64,000 bases of DNA, from assembly GCA_030581615.1 (NCBI GenBank), contig JAKTTT010000059.1:62001-126000 (forward strand). The letters run 5' to 3'. Both the position numbers and the translations under genes were made by a program. This stretch comes from Alloascoidea africana (taxonomy: Eukaryota > Ascomycota > Alloascoideomycetes > Alloascoideales > Alloascoideaceae). Under the pieces are notes generated by a model. It searched no databases. It was not told the origin of the DNA and was given only the letters and a program-made list of their open reading frames with translations. Positions 1 through 11,800 of the stretch are shown here, piece by piece; position 1 is the stretch's first letter; the number at the start of each line of letters is the position of its first letter.

Positions 1-1750
1 TTCCAAGCGCCAAAGCTGGAGAATAGAACTTCATGTTTAAAAGCGAAAGAATTGTGACCAGTCTTCTGCGACTTGTTGAGATTGAGGCTTACTGGATGAT
101 GGAATATATTGACGAGATATCCAGCCTTTTATATCTTTCAGAACTTGAAGAGCTGTTTACAAATTAACAAACCTAGAGTACTTGTGGTCGTCTTCTTTGA
201 ATGCTCATTGATGAGCAAAAGAAAGGGGAGTGTCCTGGTAACCTTCATACTTGTGATTTAGATGACATGAATGTCCCGGTATTTGATGGCTTTGCGATTG
301 GATTTGATTCATCAAACGCTCAACCCTATAATCCGTGCTTTTGTGGTGAATAATTGTATATAGAAGCAATGAATTAGACAATTATTACAGCGTTAATGTG
401 TCTCTGCATGTTGAAAACTGTTAAATGTATAGGATTATTAGCATTTTTCCATACGCAGTGGGGAGTTTTCTTGACATTTTATTCATTGTTAGTGACACAA
501 AGAAATAACTACATTGCGTCGAATTAGTAATTGATTCTATTTTTGTGATTCTTAGTCTATGAAAAGATACAGTTTAGAAGAGTCAACTGCAAATTGTGAT
601 GCCCTCAGTCATAATTGAATAGTATTGGGACTCTCATATCAAGTTGACTTCAGAGCAAATAACTTTATAGATACCTGAAGACAATAGGGGCTTGCGCTTA
701 AACCGTCTGTAGCTTTCAAAATAGTATTTCAGATATGGGAAGCCTTGCTTCAAAGACACTCTGTTACCAGGACATTTATGCACGGGGTTTTGGCTTACAC
801 TTCCACTGCCATGAAATCATTGTTCATCAAACTAATCTGAGTAGTTCCGTACGATCACAGATACTTTTTTTACATTTGAATTTTTGGTCAACATATTTTA
901 AATGAGCATTAACTTATGTATGAACTTGATTATTTACATTTTTGAAGGACAAGAAGGGTTTTTAATCGTAACGATAGTTTAAAAGTACACTCATCCTTGA
1001 TTTAGCGAGTTAAGCAGTTGTTAGCGCTTGCACATTTGTCGTGTGACTGGTTTTTAATGTGTTAACAAAAGAAGCATCTAAGCAAGAATGCCAAATATTT
1101 CTTTTACCACAGCTTTCTTGTTCTCTCTTGCATCTAGCAACATGTACAGATACTCCATGAAATATACCGAGCATAGTATTTAAAACACAGTTTAAACCTG
1201 TGCACAGTTTAAAATGACATTATAGCCAAACACAACAGTTCCATTGTTATCCAACTTGCTCCTTGTCTTTCTAATAAAGCAATGCCAAACCAGAAAATAC
1301 ATAATGTGAACTCTCGCACCTGGAATAACATAAATCAGAAGTATAATTTTGCCAAGTTCCGACAACACTAACAACTTGTATAGCGAACAAGAAAGGTTTC
1401 TCAGAGGTTAATAACGTTACTAAATTTGCGCTCATATTCCATTGAAAACAAATGTTAAATGATGATTTATGAGCTTGCAATTATTTTCAACTTACAAGAT
1501 AGTTCACAGATTGACTTGAGAGAATAAAAATAAATTACTAACTTATCTTCCTTATTTAAAAGGATTTTGAAAGATGAAAATGCTATCTAACAACAGTACA
1601 AACCAAGAGTAATCTGAATGACGAATAATGAACAAAGTATGCAATCATTCTGCAGAGGTATAATAACGAAAAGTTTACAAAATTGCAAATGTGACCAACA
1701 AGAAACTTTTAGTTGTCACGAAAATATAAATTTGAAATCTTATCATATGC
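1..1750. other. intergenic, no gene seen
   Basis: AT-rich DNA with no open frame longer than about 70 codons and no recognisable protein motif on either strand. It lies downstream of the small GPI wall-protein gene, which is on the minus strand. I see no repeat, tRNA or transposon end here. Confidence 0.6.
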
Positions 1751-2326
1751 TTAAATAAAGTAGAAAGCTGCAAGGGCAATTATTCCTGCCAAATATCCAT
1801 TGCTGGCCTTTGCAGCTGCACCCTCATAAGAGCTGATACTAGCAGAAGTGGGTTGAGGATTACAGTCTGAATTGGTGCAAGTTGGTTCGGTTGGTTCAGG
1901 AGCAGGCTCTGTGCACTCGGTACAAGTAGGCTCAGGAGTTGGTTTATCTGTGGTTGGTTCAGGAACTGGTTCAGTGCATTCCGTGCAAGTCTCGGTTTCG
2001 GTTGTTTTCTTGGTTGTAACTTCAGTTTCGGTGGGTTCCGGGCAGGGCTCTGTAGAGGTAGTCTCTTCGGAGGAGCATTCGGTACATGTTTCGGTGGTTG
2101 TGGTAGTAGAAGAATATGTGAAAGTACATGGACAATCAGTAATAGTCAAAGTGGTAGCAGTTGTTACTGTGATGGTAGTGTTACCAAATGTCAAAGTAGT
2201 GGGAGTAGGGCAGTAGGTAGTGAACGAAGTTTGGGTAATGGTAGTGTAAGAGGTGGTTTCATTACCATAGAGAGCTACGGCAGCAGTTGCCGCACTCAAC
2301 ACTGAAACGATAGTAGAAAGTTGCAT
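1751..2326 (-). CDS. small Thr-rich GPI-anchored cell-wall protein
   Basis: Predicted 191-residue secreted wall protein. Residues 1-19 form a signal peptide (MQLSTIVSVLSAATAAVAL). The mature part is mostly Thr/Ser/Glu/Pro with an N-terminal TTYCP-type motif like Sed1/Spi1-family wall proteins. It carries four Cys-pair repeats of the form TCTEC, twice followed by TEP and EPTP-like spacers. The last ~25 residues are a hydrophobic tail (YLAGIIALAAFYFI) after a small-residue stretch (EGAAAKASNG), as expected for a GPI-attachment signal. The ATG at 2324-2326 is the first in frame and a TATA box lies about 90 bp upstream. The Cys-pair/Thr design resembles the larger Ala-Pro-repeat GPI protein at 49.6-50.5 kb. 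The exact role (structural mannoprotein or adhesin) is inferred from composition. Confidence 0.8.
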   Translation of the reverse strand: MQLSTIVSVLSAATAAVALYGNETTSYTTITQTSFTTYCPTPTTLTFGNTTITVTTATTLTITDCPCTFTYSSTTTTTETCTECSSEETTSTEPCPEPTETEVTTKKTTETETCTECTEPVPEPTTDKPTPEPTCTECTEPAPEPTEPTCTNSDCNPQPTSASISSYEGAAAKASNGYLAGIIALAAFYFI

Positions 2327-5300
2327 TTTTAAGAAGTTAAAGCGAAAGAAGTGATAAATTAAAAGCGAATGGAGATAATGATCTAGAAAAGAATATCAAG
2401 GGAAGATTGAAGATCTTTTATACTTTTTGATTGTTAGTATCGTTATATGTCCTGCTTCGTCGATATTCGTATAATAGTATAATGCATCACTTGATCATCT
2501 GTTGGCCTCACTGTACTACAGGTTACGACCAGGGAAGCTGTTTAGGGCAGCATTGAAGTACAAAAAATCTAGGATTAAGAATAATTGCTCACATCGGTAA
2601 TAGCCATACTATCCAACTAAATAGCTGAAATGCAAGTCTACCCTTTCCCTGACAATCAAATGGCAATGCATGCAAAGTTAAAGTTAATTTTGATCCTTTG
2701 TGTGGAACTTTTCACCAACCTCGAATGCAGTTCCCGACCTGTTGCATTTAAATCTGTGTACATGATTTTTAGAAGGCAGTTGTTCTATATGTTATAAATA
2801 GGATTCTATCGATACTAGCGCATGAGAGGAGTATAAAAATGAGTTTACTATATCATTTCCAAGTTTATAATTTTTCTTGCGTCAAATAATGAAACAATCT
2901 TTTCCCAGCTAACAATCTTTTCCCAGCTCAAAATCACCAGCTCAGTTTGATACTTTACAAATAGGAGATTAAGCCAGGATGGATTATATCTCGATTTTTA
3001 GCTATTGGAAAAAAAAAGGGGATCTACAAAGGGATCTACAAATAAAGTCTAAAACACAAATTGTTGATTTGGGTTACATATCGTGAGAGCACTATGCTTA
3101 ATTTTGGCCTACAAAGTCTGATCAGTTCTAAATAACAAGATAGTTGTAGCCTTGGCTCTGGTTGTCATGACCTAGAGAACTTTTCTAATTTTTGTGGCTT
3201 ATCTGGTCTGCCATTATTTGATTTGTATTTCTATCAGGGAGATATATGAGGGTCATCCTAGTACTTAAGTCTCGTTGTAACTGAATGTCATAAAGCTCGT
3301 TGCTATTTTTTAGTTGGAACGTTTTTCAATATCCTGCATGTAATCTTTTTGTGACAAGCTTCATTTTAAAACTGCTGAGGGAGAGTGCCATAGTTGTACA
3401 CTACTGTTCTTCAGAACCTAGCTGAATGCATGACCAATCCTTTTTTTCTGGAGATCCCTTTGCAGTCCTTATTTTAGATTCTCCTGTCAAAAATAATAGA
3501 AAGAACACCCTCAGCCCTACATTTTGCTAATGCAATTCATCTCGGAATAATATTTTCTTGAACGCTCTACTTTCATACCGCTTCTATAATAGGCCGTAAA
3601 CATCATTCTCCAGAACTGATTTTACTGTTTTGCTTTGTTCCTGACAGTTAAGATGCAGAATTTGTTTGTGACTGCATGTTTAAGGTCCTCGTATCTTTAC
3701 AATGGTTGACGTCACGGGTATGCCATACTTGTCCATGTTATTTACCGTTCTTGAACCTTCTGGAAAAAACAAAAAATCAACCATACTTCTCAGAGTGCAG
3801 CAGCGGATAGTTACTGGTCACTTTTCAATAAAAAAACTAACTGCAACGCTCATATTAAAAAGGAATACCTTCGACCCGACAATATGTTTCTAGTTTTTAA
3901 TCATATTTACAAGTTATTATACTTGTAACAAGCAGAAGGTAAATATTGGAGTTCCAGAAGATGAGCTTTTTACACAGTCGCAAGCCACATGGAAGGGTGA
4001 CAAAGCATGTGCTTCCAGTAATTATCTCCAACCGATTCAGGGAAAGGTGTGCAATGCTAAATAAGTTAAAAAGTTTGCTTTGGTAAATAAATACACCTTC
4101 GGCCTTCAGAATCGGCACAATTTCTGCTTCTCACTCTTCAAATTTTCCAGGTTATCGGAGTTTATACCCCAAAACTTGCTAGTAACTTAGTGCTTCTACC
4201 ATTCTCCAAACATGGCGCAAGGGTGAAATGGGGGGTTGTGGCTAAGACAGGGAGAAACTCAAATTGCAACAGGAAAAATCATCGACAGATTTTTGCAATG
4301 CTGACATGCTCAGCAACTTCGCGTATTGTCTCTCCAAAAAAAATATTTGAAAAAAGGAATTGGAGTGAAAGATAGAAATCCAGTTGTGATAATCATTCCT
4401 ATTGCTGTGCGAGCACAAATCCATGCTACTCTCCATAGTTTTGCCGGTATTGTTTAATTATTTTCTAAAATGGCTCTCTCAACAAAACTGTTTTTCCTTG
4501 AATGTAGGAACAAATAGAACATGGAACTACGCTCCAATAGAAACAGGAACTAAGCACTTGTACTTTTACATGCGAATTCTCAACTTGAAAAACTCCTGTG
4601 CCCTTGCAGCACAACTGCAAGAATCGACATGCAAGAAAATACCAGGCACAATGTTCTCATTATTACCTTGTCTTGAAAGCATATATCTGTGCCAAAGAAG
4701 CTTTGACACAGTGCGCGTCAAACTCGAACCAGCGTTTAAACGAGATGCAAGAGCGGAGGTGGAGGCTAGTGGAATTAATGTGGCTCATACATTTCTACTT
4801 ACTGTGGCTCCACCTGCTGAAGGAGTTTAAATAGAGTTTGCTCAGCTTGTTAAGAGAGGAGGTCGAGGGTATAGTGAACAATCTCCAAGAGCGGGATAAG
4901 CTTCTACAGCCAAATAACAATGGCAAGTGGTGAATGAGGACGAGATCAAAACAGGCCCTTGGATTTTCAATCGACAAAGTGCTATATTTGCAGTTTCAAT
5001 CAGAGGCTGATGATTTCAGGTAAGAGAGCTGGTCTAAAAACATTTGACCATACTAAAACTAAATGTGATGGTTAATTGCCTTTTAAGTAGCTGTTTTCTT
5101 GAAGAGGAAATTGTATTTCCCGTTCTATTTGTAGATCGAACTAATTATCTGAAAGCAAAGTTAAACTGCATAAAACAAAATACTGATAAATCGAAATGAC
5201 ATGAGTTAGATTCCTGAAATTCTCAGTTGTTTCTTGAGTTATAAACGTCTGTTAAAGGGATGTTTACCAATGAAACTATCAGTGTGTTCCTACCTTGTAA

Positions 5301-5463
5301 GTCAGAGTTTATGAGTTTTTGATAATAAGCCGAAAGCACGTAAACTTGGTTTGATGAAGGTTATTTTGTTCTGCATGAGATGCTGTTTTTTTCAAGAGTA
5401 TTTTCTTTCGGCACTTTCTGATATGAATCGTGATAACCATTGCACTAGTGTGCCAATCCGCAA
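2327..5463. other. long intergenic stretch without a supported gene
   Basis: Apart from the TATA box at 2415-2422, nothing is recognised in about 3.1 kb. Short open frames exist (for example plus strand 4402-4834, ending LHLLKEF), but none has a recognisable motif, a convincing start context or a low-complexity pattern typical of wall proteins. The 4.6-4.95 kb part is faintly coding-like (charged, coiled-coil-like residues) and could be gene debris. Confidence 0.5.
2415..2422 (-). promoter_or_regulatory. TATA box of the small GPI protein gene
   Basis: The minus strand reads TATAAAAG about 90 bp upstream of the start codon at 2326, the usual yeast spacing. Confidence 0.6.
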
Positions 5464-6400
5464 TATTCACCACACAACCATAAAAAAAAAAAAGGATTTG
5501 TTTACTATAACTTTCTCTAGGATCTCTAGAAGTTTCCACATCTTCTGTACATGCTCGCACACTATGTACTGGCTTTCCACAAGTCCACATCGCCGAATTG
5601 TTACTGTATCTCTTTCCCACTGACCGCCAGCCTGCCACATTTCCTGAGGTACCGGAATTACGCCCTTTTGGTCTAGTAGATCCCAAATATCTTCTATAGT
5701 AAGGCACTTCCTTGCCGCACCCGTGCCGTTTTGGTCATTCGGCTTTTGCAAAGTCTTTGCTTCGTTTTGCGAAGCGATTGGTCCTCTGCACACTCACCAC
5801 GTATAAAAGACTTGATTTCATCAGCAATCTGATCCACAGCAGCAAACACTAATATTGAGAAGCTACTCTGTTGTCTGGAAGTTTGATCTTGAATGTACTC
5901 GAACAGAGAAGGTAGAGCTTGGTAGTGCTAATAGTTTCCTCCTCTTTCTCGACCAGCAATATTTTTATTAAAAGACTGTATCCATGAAAGACAAATAGAA
6001 CTGGTCTTTTCCTTATCGATAGACTGTACTACGTATACCGATTGATAGTGTTTCCCGACGCAAATAGGAGATTGGTCATATCCTCAACGCCAGAGAGGCT
6101 ACCAGAAAACCCTCGTGCACATAGATCAATAATGAAATTTCCAAAACTATCCTCTTATAGGAGATACAATTTCTTCAAATTAGCAGGAATGTCGATGAGG
6201 CATTGTCCATTCTCCATGCACTTCGATTGACAAGATAAATCTGACCAGCCTTTGGGATACTAAATTAAGAGTCTCGTTTGGTAACTTGGTGAGTAATGAA
6301 ATGATTATCCTTTAATTCTTGAAAGGACATGGTATGTTGCCTGAGATGTACAATGATAGAAGAAGAGGTAGGGTTGGTGGTTCGCTGGGACGCGTTGTTA
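5464..6400 (-). mobile_element. degenerate pogo/Fot1-type DNA transposon, internally deleted (copy A)
   Basis: The minus strand keeps scattered pieces of a fungal pogo/Fot1 transposase. From the ATG at 6328-6330, the first 34 positions align without gaps to copy B at 25545 (both start MS, share ..KQD/KRD.. and then SIPKAGQIYLV versus SIRKAARIYSV), which is the N-terminal helix-turn-helix. Further in, near 6100-6050, is SLSGVEDMTNLLFASG, close to the family motif RLSGVEDMANRLL. Around 5860-5700 come FAAVDQIADEI and KTARVRQGSAL, then TIEDIWDLLDQK and a weak QAGGQWER..VRRCG-like tail. The DDE catalytic core is missing between about 6030 and 5860, and several frameshifts and stops separate the pieces. 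A possible terminal repeat TTCACCACACAACC lies at 5465-5478, resembling the left end of copy B. The right boundary is approximate. Confidence 0.75.
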
Positions 6401-7081
6401 GTAGCATTAGTAGCAATATTTCGATTTTATCAAGTCTCTGCGATAACCCTGCCTCATACTTTCAGGAACTTGGACAGCATTCGCTTTAAAGTTCTGTTAG
6501 ATACAACTGGAAACAGTTTTGCTTTTGGACTACTCGAGATCTCGTTCTATTGCGAGAAACCCTTGTAAATTGTTTGATTCAATTCGCGTTCTATAGAATC
6601 ACAAAAGTCTAGTCATCTTGGGTCTCAACTGGAAGCTGGACTCGGCACTCTTCCGATTTGATAGCCTAGCATCCTTAAAATGACCAAAGTGAATTTTTGA
6701 AAAAGGAACAATAAAGGAAGTAGTGACAAGAAAATAAGAGTTAATTCAGCTACTACATGTGCACGTAACACAAGAATTTAGTGACAGAAGAGCATGGGCC
6801 ACCAAAACTCAATCACTATTAGTTTTGTGTTAATTGATATTGATCCATGGCGGTAGAAATAGCCACTCCGATTGGATATTTCTTTGATTTTATCATACAG
6901 TTGGATAAGAAGTCCCAAGTAGAGCATCCATAGATTACTTTCAAATCATAAATAAGATGTTTTATTTATTTGTTAGAACATTTAACAACGAAAATCAGCA
7001 AAACACCAAAAACTAACTCAGAAATGGGAATAAACATTACAAAAAAGATGTCATAAAAGCCAACTATTTCAGAACCGTGGT
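6401..7081. other. intergenic, no gene seen
   Basis: Region between the pogo relic and the 3' end of the MFS gene. No recognisable coding sequence, and no clear transposon end. Confidence 0.5.
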
Positions 7082-8719
7082 TTAGACGGTTCTCTTCCCT
7101 GTTGGTTCGAATGGGAAAAACAATGCTATTATGCCCATACAACCAACAGCAGCGGCGCACACAAAGATGGGCACTGAGGAAGCTGTATTGGCATAATAAG
7201 CAATGACTGGCGTTATACAGCCCATAGATCGGGTTATTCCAATGGCAATTCCGTTACCAGTTCCTCTAGCAGCGGAAGGAAGCACTTCAGGTGTATAGGC
7301 AAATAATATAGCATAGTACCAATATAGAGCAACGTATGTGGCCGAGGTGAAGCCAACATTCTGTGGTTGGGTCTTTACCGAAGTGTATGCAAACAGAAAT
7401 ATCATTGTCAAGAAAGCTCCAATTGCCATAGAACCTCTTCTGCCAAGCACCTTCTGTCGGTTCCAAGGAACGGGACAGAAAATAAACACAGTCGCAATCA
7501 TGGGTCCAAATATAGTAACACAATTCGTGATCACATAGTTTCTGAAAGTTGTATTCATAGAATCATCTCCAATTTCAGCACCTCGACTGGCTAAATATTG
7601 GGGCAAGAAGTTCGAGTACAAGGGGTAAGCAATGCCAATGAATGCCCAGGACAGGTATATGAGAGTCGTTGAGAGGGCTACTTTACGGCCTTCGAATAAA
7701 AGGCCAATCTGAGATTTAACGTGGTTCATCAATGATGCAAAATCTTTCTTGTTAACGTTCTCAACATTATGGATCTCGCCACATGCTCTCAAAGACTCGA
7801 TGGTCAGCGAGCATCGTCTTCCATATTTTTTAGCCAAAGCTTGCAAGTTTTCAACGCATTCTTCATCGCGTCCATGAACAAGTAAAAACTTTGGTGTTTC
7901 TTTTAAGCGAATAACAACGACACGGGCCAATGCACAAAACATCACTATACCGCTTTCTGCATACCAAGTGTATCTCCAGCCCCTGTTTTCAGAACTTGGA
8001 CAGTGCTCATACGAAGTGCAAGAAAAGTTTACCATCAAAGGCCAAGCCACAAGAACTGCAACCATTTGTCCAATACCCCACCAGAAGGCGAAAAATGTCA
8101 TGAGCCATTGGTAACGGTGGGGAAGGTACTCCAAAAACACAGTAGTGTCTAACACTAAATTACCACCAGATCCTGCAAGGGCAATGGCAACACAAACGCA
8201 GTATCCAGCGAAATTAGGCATTGCACCTGCTATCAGACCAAAGATTGCTGATACAAAAAGCGAGGAATTAAAGGCAAACTTTCTACCGATGATATCTGCC
8301 GATATTCCCCAGAACAGCGCTCCAACCAGCAGACCTGCGTACATCGCAATCGAGGAGCCCGGAAAATGGACCCCAAATTGATAATTTACTTGGGATTGGA
8401 CTGTGCTCTGAATCATGAACAAAAGAGAGTCTACTCCGTATCCCATACCATTCAAGCAGAACATTTTGAATTGGTACCATGTGAAACCAATCTCATCGAT
8501 TGCGTTGTTCACGAGAAACATTTTCATTGAAAGGATTTTATCCTTATGATTTAGTTCTGTGATATCAGTATTGCTGACTTTTTCATCTGAAGTTGATTCT
8601 GCCGCAGATTGCTCCGAAATATTTATTCCAAGTTCAAGGTCTTCATCCTTTCCTTTTAGCGAGGCTGCACGCTTTTCATCAACCTCTTGTTGGCTGATCT
8701 GACTTGACTTTGGTGACAT
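7082..8719 (-). CDS. MFS transporter, SVOP/sugar-porter-like
   Basis: 545-residue integral membrane protein, the usual size for a 12-helix major-facilitator carrier. A hydrophilic, acidic N-terminal tail of about 85 residues precedes the first helices. Seen features: a conserved stretch before helix 1 (IDEIGFTWYQFKMF), GISADIIGRKFAF as the loop 2-3 motif (G-x3-D-x2-GRK), ALAGSGGNLVLDTTVFLEY, and the central-loop signature RLKETPKFLLVHGR (the PESP/ETPKFL type of sugar-porter and SVOP proteins). In the second half are LGRRGSM and the exit motif YTPEVLPSAARGTGNG, the PE-x-P-x-x-x-RG motif of the SP/SVOP group. Likely a plasma-membrane proton-coupled carrier of a small organic solute; the substrate cannot be read from the sequence. 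A TATA box lies ~85 bp upstream. Confidence 0.88.
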   Translation of the reverse strand: MSPKSSQISQQEVDEKRAASLKGKDEDLELGINISEQSAAESTSDEKVSNTDITELNHKDKILSMKMFLVNNAIDEIGFTWYQFKMFCLNGMGYGVDSLLFMIQSTVQSQVNYQFGVHFPGSSIAMYAGLLVGALFWGISADIIGRKFAFNSSLFVSAIFGLIAGAMPNFAGYCVCVAIALAGSGGNLVLDTTVFLEYLPHRYQWLMTFFAFWWGIGQMVAVLVAWPLMVNFSCTSYEHCPSSENRGWRYTWYAESGIVMFCALARVVVIRLKETPKFLLVHGRDEECVENLQALAKKYGRRCSLTIESLRACGEIHNVENVNKKDFASLMNHVKSQIGLLFEGRKVALSTTLIYLSWAFIGIAYPLYSNFLPQYLASRGAEIGDDSMNTTFRNYVITNCVTIFGPMIATVFIFCPVPWNRQKVLGRRGSMAIGAFLTMIFLFAYTSVKTQPQNVGFTSATYVALYWYYAILFAYTPEVLPSAARGTGNGIAIGITRSMGCITPVIAYYANTASSVPIFVCAAAVGCMGIIALFFPFEPTGKRTV

Positions 8720-8800
8720 GTTGGAGGGGAAGTTGAAGAAAGGATAAAAGGACCAATTCTTTGAAACCGAAAGCAGAAATGGGTGGAGGATCTCAACTTG

Positions 8801-8808
8801 TATTTATA
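8801..8808 (-). promoter_or_regulatory. TATA box of the MFS transporter gene
   Basis: The minus strand reads TATAAATA about 85 bp upstream of the ATG at 8719. Confidence 0.55.
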
Positions 8809-11800
8809 CCTCGAGAAACTTCAAGACGGCTAAAAAGCATAAAAAAAAAGGAAAAATAAAAAAACTTTCTTTGACGCTTAGGAGGCCGACTTGACGAAAC
8901 CCATAAAAATAAAAAGTAGCGAGACAGATAGTAACAGGAGAATGAAACATTTTGAGTAGCAAACTATGCATATACCACATAGATTTGCTGGTAAGACATT
9001 GAAAAAGTGACGTCACTCGATAGGATTTATGCTCGGATAACTGGACCGAAAAGATTTGGCTCAAGGTTGGAAGTAATTGATAACTAGGGAGGAGAACAGC
9101 ACAAGGCTCTAGAATACAGGCGTTACTTTCAAGAAATATGACTTTTTCTGTGGGGTTTCTGGCCGTTATGGACCAGTGTCGGGACTCTCTGGCTGATAGA
9201 TAGAGCGTAAAAGATCTATCGATGGCGGAGAAATTATCCTCTTACGTTTTGACCCCTACATGCAAATGCATGGCGTGCGTGTGCCCGCGTGTGCCGGAGC
9301 CCCGATCGAAACACACAATGTACTCTATGTGCACGCTAAACTTGCCCTCAAACTGCATCGGGTTACTGGTTCAATGCACTTTGCTTTTTGCTAGATCTTC
9401 TGCCCACCTTGTAGAATCCTTCTCACTCTTGGTGAAGTGGTGATGGAGCTGGGAGAAGACGAGATCACGATTGAAGAAACCCGAAAGCGCACTAGATGGC
9501 TCACTTATCTATGAGACTTACTTTATCGCATATTTCAGGGTCCGAAGTCTTCTCTACATGTTGAAATGGTACATGTATCGGTACAACATTGCTGATAACA
9601 GATTTTCCATATCCGTAGTCGTATCTATGCCTATCTACAATTGACTCAGGACCCTTCTATGATTTTTTTAATTAAAGATACACCATCAGGGAAACGATTC
9701 CCATTTACAGGTTACGGCGATAGATAGAATCTCTTTAAAGAAGATAAATGATCCAGAGACGGAAATAATTCATCCCAACAGAAGCAATATATACTGATAG
9801 AAATGCCTTCACTCTCCTCCCATTTAGCTTTTTTCCGAATCACCGCCAGCATCTTCCAATGACAATAAGACTGGACCACTTGTTGCTTGCTTCTTTTTAT
9901 CCGATCGGGGAGATCCTTGAAAACGCCAATCTCCTCTGCTTTCCTTTCCACTTTGTGGCAGTATGCTTTGCATTGTTTCTGCTTCACCACCGAGTATCGA
10001 TGAAAAGAATGGTGTCTTCACAGATAAGCGCTTATCTGTTCTGAGAGTTTTCAGCAACTCAAAACTCTGAGCTTCCCTCACTTTTGCCCAACTAGGGCAT
10101 AAATAATAGGACCAAACTGTGCTGTATCAGTTGCAAGTCGATTAGTAGCCTGATTCACGCCCCTTTTCTGTGTTCCAGAACGGCCACTTCTTTAAACATG
10201 GTGCCTTCAACTGACAAACTTCAATAGTGTATCAGGAAAGAGAGGTTGTACAACGAGGAATACTTATTATCTGAGCACTCCTCATGATGTCTCTCTCGCT
10301 CTTTGCCAAGCTCTGTGCTCTCACTCTTTTTCCTCCTCTCTCACTCCCTTACAGCTTCTCGCTTGGCTCACCTCCCATCCCTGACTAACCAATCATGATG
10401 TAACCAAGCAGACTTAATTAATGTTAGGGTATTTGCCACATATGTGCATATTATAAAGTTACCTCAGTACTCGGGATGGTACGACCCGAAACAAAGTTCA
10501 TACCGGCCACGAGACTAAAAACCCTTGTTTCCACTTTTGGAAAGTGAAAAATTGCAGTTTTGGCTAGTGAATAAGTGAAGAGCGGTGTCAATTGTAACCC
10601 TATATTCCAAAACTTTTTGCTGTTTGGTTTCTCATGCTCAATTAGACATGCCGTTTGCACCTTTGTAGACTACGTGAGACAGACACAGACGCATAGTTTT
10701 TTGAGCCACCAGAAAAAGCAAAGTCCAAAAGACTACGAAACTGATCTTCCATATTATATGGAGATTGGACCCATTTGCATAACGTAAATAGAAGACCCAT
10801 ACTTCAAGTAATACAGAAGGCAAATGTAAATGTCCCTAAAAAGAAAACGGACGAGATTGGAAGCTGTCTGATCTTTAAATAAACCATGCCATTCGATCCT
10901 TCTTCGCCTGTCATGCCAAGAAGAAGGAACATAAGACAAGTGGTGCTAAAATTCATTATAATCGTGTTATTTGCTGCTTTAAACTGCCTACAGTGTACGT
11001 GGAAACAATAGTGATCAACACAGCCTTTGCGAATCCTGGAAAAGTAACAACAACTAGTATCAATCATTGTCAACTCCTAAACTTTGTTTAGATTACTCAA
11101 ATGCAGCAAGCAAAAGTTTTGAAGAGGGGTTGAACTATTCCTGAATCGACTGGATGGAGTATTTTTTTTTTTGGACCCTTCTGCAAGTATCTCGGATTTT
11201 TTCATCCACATACAAAATAAACGTTTCTGGTGATAGAACAGGTACATGTTTGATTTAAACAAGTCTGTTCCGTTTTGCGTTTTGTTTGAATCCTCAAGAA
11301 ACTGTTCAGAGTGGTCTGGCTGTTTCGCCTAAACTCTAGAGAAATTAAAGGAGCGCTCTTCAGTTTTTGATTAAAGCACTGGCACCGCCAGAGAACTTTT
11401 AGGGGGTAGATTGGTTTTTACGTCTAGACTGGTTTTTAGAGCCTATGTGCGCATACCACCTTTTTCATGTTGAAAATTCTGTTTAAAACATGAAAGCATT
11501 TGCGAAATCTTAACTTTTCTACTCATACTTGAGGTACCATCAAAATATATACAAAACAGCATCTGTATTGAGTTTGTATCCACAAGTATTGTCAAAGAGT
11601 ATGACTTCATTTTCTAAGAGCAAATTCACTGTTCCGGGTAAAAAAAAAATCATTTTCAACCACTTTCCAGCTTGTAAGGTTTCCAATTTCTTTGCTCACG
11701 ATTACTGCCTCTTTCAGCTTGGTAAGGGCTCGTCCGAGAGGTACATGCTTGAACGTTACAAAAAAACAAACAACTAAAATTCTTTCCTAACATTCGTTTA

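Noticed and set aside
4402-4834. Plus-strand 142-codon frame as a gene
   Set aside because: No family resemblance, and two overlapping frames of similar quality suggest chance or old debris.
9712-10081. Two overlapping minus-strand frames as a possible small gene
   Set aside because: No recognisable motif, frames overlap each other out of phase, and the composition is not distinctive.
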